Assembly (NCBI RefSeq): GCF_051014685.1 | Contig: NW_027478873.1 | Coordinates: forward strand, 310,001-374,000 | Direction of reading: 5' to 3' | Source of the DNA: Ptiloglossa arizonensis | Lineage: Eukaryota; Arthropoda; Insecta; Hymenoptera; Colletidae | DNA length: 64,000 nt | Shown here: in pieces, positions 60,704 through 64,000 of the stretch | Layout of the letters: each line of letters opens with the position of its first letter | Numbering within the stretch: position 1 is the stretch's first letter | The notes under the pieces: model-generated | What the model saw: only the letters and a program-made list of their open reading frames with translations | Databases searched by the model: none | What the model was told of the DNA's origin: nothing | Made by a program: the position numbers and the translations under genes

Positions 60704-63700
60704 TTCTCAACCATTCCTTAACTTCAAACTCCCATATCTCGCGAACGGATTGACGAACTCGAGAAATTCCTGTTGCATCTTAAAGTAGAATCTCGCGCGA
60801 TTACAAAGGTATGTGTATTTTTCTCCTAGGCCATAGTAGTTATTGGTTTCGAGTAACAGACTTGCGATAATTTTGATGGTTTCCCAAGCATTCCTTAATT
60901 TCAAACTCACATATCTCGCGAACGGATTGACGAACTCGATAAATTCCTGTTGCATCTGAAAGTAGAAACTCGTCCGATTACAACGGTATGTGTATTTTTG
61001 CCTTAGGCCATTGTAGTTATTGGTTTCGAGTGTCAGACTTGCGAAAATTGTGATTGTTTCTCAACCGTTCCTTAACTTCAAACTCCCATATCTCGCGAAC
61101 GGATTGACGAGCTCGAGAAATTCCTGTTGCATCTGAAAGTAGAAACTCGCCCGATTACAAAGGTATGTGTATTTTTCCCCTAGGCCATAGTAGTTATTGG
61201 TTTCGAATGTCAGACTTGCGAAAATTTTGATGGTTTCTCAACCATACCTTAACTTCAAACGCCCATATCTCGCGAGCGGATTAATGAATCCGAAAAATTC
61301 CTGTTGCATCTGAAAGTAGAAACTCGCCCGATTGCAACGGTATGTGTTCTTTTCCCCTACGGCATTACAGTTATTCGTTTCTAGCATCAGAATTGCGAAA
61401 ATTTTGTTGGTTTCTCAACCGTCTCTTAGCTCCAAACTCCCATATCTCGCGAACGGATCGACGAACTCTAGAAATTCCTGTTGCATCTGAAAGCAGAAAG
61501 TCGCCCGCTTACAACGGTATGTGTATTTTTCACCTAGGCCATTGTAGTTACTGGTTTCGAGTATCAGACTTGCGATAATTTTGATGGTTTCTCAACCATT
61601 CCTTAACTTCAATCTCCCATATCTCGCGAACGGATTGATTTACTCGAGAAATTCCTGTTGCATCCGAAAGTAGAAACTCGCCCGATTACAATGGTGTGTG
61701 TACTTTTCCCCTGGGCCATTCCAGTCATTGGTTTCGAGTATCAGACTTGCGAAAATTTTGATGTTTTCTCAACCATTCCGTAACTTCAAACTCCGATATT
61801 TCGCGAAAGGATTGACGAATCCGAAAAATTTCTGTTCCATCTGAAAGTAGAAACTCTCCCGATTACAAAGGTATGTGTTCTTTTCCCCTAGGCCATTCCA
61901 GTTATTCGTTTCTAGCATCAGAATTGCGAAAATTTTGATGGTTTCTCAACCGTCTCTTATCTCCAAACTCCCATATCTCGGGAACGGATTGACGAACAAG
62001 AGAAATTCCTGCTGCATCTGAAAGCAGAAAGTCGCCCGCTTACAACGGTATGTGTATTTTTCACCTAGGCCATTGTAGTTACTGGTTTCGAGTATCAGAC
62101 TTGCGAAAATTTTGATGGTTTCTCAACCATTCCTTAACTTCAATCTCCCATATCTCGCGAACGGATTGATGTACTCGAGAAATTCCTGTTGCATCCGAAA
62201 GTAGAAACTCGCCCGATTACGATGGTGTGTGTGCTTTTCCCCTAAGCCATTCCAGTTATAGGTTTCGAGTATCAGACCAGCGAAAATTTTGACGGTTTCT
62301 CAACCATTACTTAACTTCGAACTCCCATATCTCGCGAACGGATTGACGAACTCGAGAAATTCCTGTTGCATCTGAAAGTAGAAACTCGCCCGATTACGGT
62401 GGTGTGTGGGCTTTTCCCCTAGGCCATTCCATTTATAGGTTTCGAGTATCAGACCAGCGAAAATTTTGATGGTTTCTCAACCATTCCTTAACTTCAAACT
62501 CCCATATCTCGCGAGCGGATTGATGGATCCGAAAAATTCCTGTTGCATCTCTAAGTACAAACTCGCCCGATTGCAACGGTACGTGTTCTTATCCCCTAGA
62601 CCATTACAGTTATTCGTTTCTAGCATCGGAATTGCGAAAATTTTGATGGTTTCACAACCGACTCTTAACTCCAAACTCCCGTATCTCGCGAACGGATTGA
62701 CGAACTCGAGAAATTCCTGTTGCATGTGAAAGTAGAAACTCGCCCGATAGCAACGGTATGTGTTCTTTTCCCCTAGGCAATTCCAGTTATTCGTTTCTAG
62801 CATCAGAATTGCGAAAATATTGTTGGTTTCTCAACCGTCTCTTAACGCCAAACTCCCATATCTCGCGAACGGATTGACGAACTCGAGAAATTCCTGTTGC
62901 ATCTGAAAGTAGAAACTCGCCCGATTACAACGGTATGTGTATTTTTCCCCTGGGTATTTGTAGTTATTGGTTTCGAGTATCAGACTTGCGAAGATTTTGG
63001 TGCTTTCTCGACCATTCCTTAACTTCAAACTCCCACATCTCGCGAACGGATTGACGATCTGATGTAATTCCTGTTGCATCTGAGAGTAGAAACTCGCCCG
63101 ATTACAAACGTGTGTGTGCTTTTCCCCTAGTCCATTCCAGTTATTCGTTTCTAGCATCAGAATTGCGAAAATTATGATGGTCTCTCAACCGTCTCTTAAC
63201 TCCAAACTCCCATATCTCGCGAACGGATTGACGAACTCGAGAAATTCCTGTTGCATCTGAAAGCAGAAACTCGCCCGATTACAATGGTATGTGTATTTTT
63301 GCCCTAGGTCATAGTAGTTATTGGTTTCGAGTATCAGACATGCGAAAACTTTGATGGCTTCTCAACCATTCCTTAACTTCACACTCCCATATCTCTCGAA
63401 CGGATTGACGAAATCGAGAAATTCCTGCTGCATCTGAAAGCAGAAAGTCGCCCGATTACAACGGTATGTGTATTTTTCACATAGGCCATTGTAGTTATTG
63501 GTTTCGAGTATCAGACTTGCGAAAATTTTGATGGTTTCTCAACCATTCCTTAACTTCAATCTCCCATATCTCGCGGACGGATTGACGAACTCGAGGAATT
63601 CCTGTTGCATCTGAAAGTAGAAACACGCCCGATTACAATGGTGTGTGTTCTTTTCCCCTAGGCCATTCCAGTTATTGGTTTCGAGTATCAGAATTGCGAA

Positions 63701-63821
63701 AATTTTGATGGTTTCTCAACCATTCCTTAACTTCAAACTACCATATCTCGCGAACGGACTGACAAACTCGAGAAATTCCTGTTGCATCTGAAAGCAGAAA
63801 CTCGCCCGATTACAATGGTAT
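60597..63821 (+). repeat. Displaced 3.2-kb duplication, copy 2
   Basis: Copy of 53163-56387. Differences noticed are single bases, for example CTTAGCTCC at about 61428 against CTTAACTCC, and GTATGTGTATTT near 60986 against GTATGTGTGTTT. Confidence 0.85.
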
Positions 63822-64000
63822 GTGTATTTTTGCCCTAGGCAATAGTAGTTATTGGTTTCGAGTATCAGACTTGCGAAAATTTTGATGGTTTCTCAACCAT
63901 TCCTTAATTTCAAACTCCCATACCCCGCCTACGGATTGACGGACTCGAGAAATTCCTGTTGCATCTGAAAGCAGAAACTCGCACGATTACAACGCTATGT
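63822..64000 (+). repeat. Partial monomers at the right edge
   Basis: After the 7,434-bp homology ends, the sequence switches to the GGCAATAGTAG monomer, then to the CATACCCCGCCTACGG / CTCGCACGATTACAACGC monomer seen at 46574 and 50468. The array clearly continues past the window. Confidence 0.8.

Larger units (their letters stand above)
1..64000 (+). repeat. Satellite DNA array, ~177-bp monomer, head-to-tail
   Basis: The whole window is tandem copies of one monomer of about 177 bp, interrupted only by five 251-bp insertions. The period can be measured directly: GAACGG starts at 2960 and its homologue GAGCGG at 3137 (177 bp), and long repeats in the right half have periods of exactly 3,894 bp (22 x 177) and 2,655 bp (15 x 177). 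Some monomers are 1-2 bp shorter, for example those with ACGATGTGTTC. All monomers run in the same direction; I saw no inversion. Monomer length and HOR structure resemble centromeric satellites, many of which are 150-180 bp, but I do not recognise the family. No coding gene is supported anywhere: open frames are short, occur in several frames of the same monomer, and recur with the repeat. Confidence 0.97.

Noticed and set aside
48868..63821. The near-identical long duplications as assembly artefacts
   Set aside because: Not excluded, but each long copy has its own single-base differences and exact 177-multiple offsets, which suit real recent HOR duplication; only raw long reads could settle it.
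1..64000. CRISPR array
   Set aside because: The repeat fills the whole period with no constant repeat/unique spacer alternation; 177 bp and 64 kb length are those of a eukaryotic satellite.
1..64000. rDNA intergenic spacer subrepeats or 5S rDNA array
   Set aside because: No rRNA sequence, 5S A/C boxes or Pol I promoter-like block is present; the array runs for 64 kb without a gene.

Overview
This 64 kb window is one uninterrupted array of satellite DNA from a eukaryotic genome. I see no protein-coding gene, tRNA, rRNA or CRISPR array. The unit is a head-to-tail monomer of about 177 bp, roughly 355 copies, all in the same orientation. Most monomers carry the same landmarks: TCTCGCGAACGG, GACGAACTCGAGAAATTCC, TTGCATCTGAAAG, CTCGCCCGATTACAA, CCCCTAGGCCATT, GTTATTGGTTTCGAGTATCA and GCGAAAATTTTGATGG. 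Array length, monomer length and higher-order repeat (HOR) organisation are typical of centromeric or pericentromeric satellites. I did not recognise the satellite family, so the species is unknown. A flowering plant is the best guess, from the mobile element described next; this is inference.

The notable content is a 251-bp non-satellite element present five times (1808-2058, 23433-23683, 31997-32247, 32962-33212, 33749-33999). It starts TG, ends CA, is flanked by a direct repeat AACTCC of the satellite target, and has a TATA box (TATATATA). About 40 bp downstream of the TATA box is a complete type III hammerhead ribozyme fold: GUA cleavage site, perfect 7-bp stem I, CUGACGA, 4-bp stem II, GAAA, short stem III. 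This matches the architecture of plant retrozymes (small non-autonomous LTR retroelements whose LTRs carry type III hammerheads and which spread through circular RNA). The copies look like solo LTRs. All five sit at the same base of the monomer with the same flanks, so one insertion was probably captured and then multiplied by satellite amplification.

Layout. Region A (1 to about 34.9 kb) holds closely similar monomers in scrambled HOR blocks: a 6-mer duplication near 7.6-9.6 kb, a 12-mer block copied from 8.4-10.6 to 13.4-15.5 kb, a 16-mer tandem (2,827 bp) at 15.5-21.5 kb, and all five ribozyme LTRs. Region B (about 35.1-41.7 kb) resembles the post-LTR monomers of region A, with 13-mer and 11-mer spaced repeats. 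Region C (about 41.8-64 kb) has more diverged monomers but long near-identical HOR copies whose periods are exact multiples of 177: 22-mer (3,894 bp), 15-mer (2,655 bp), 3-mer (531 bp), 2-mer (354 bp), and a 42-monomer (7,434 bp) displaced duplication. No ribozyme LTR occurs in B or C.

No genes work together here. The only plausible functional modules are the satellite as chromatin substrate and the LTR promoter plus ribozyme, which could start satellite transcripts and cut them into defined pieces. All boundaries of HOR blocks were placed by eye and are accurate to a few tens of bases at best.
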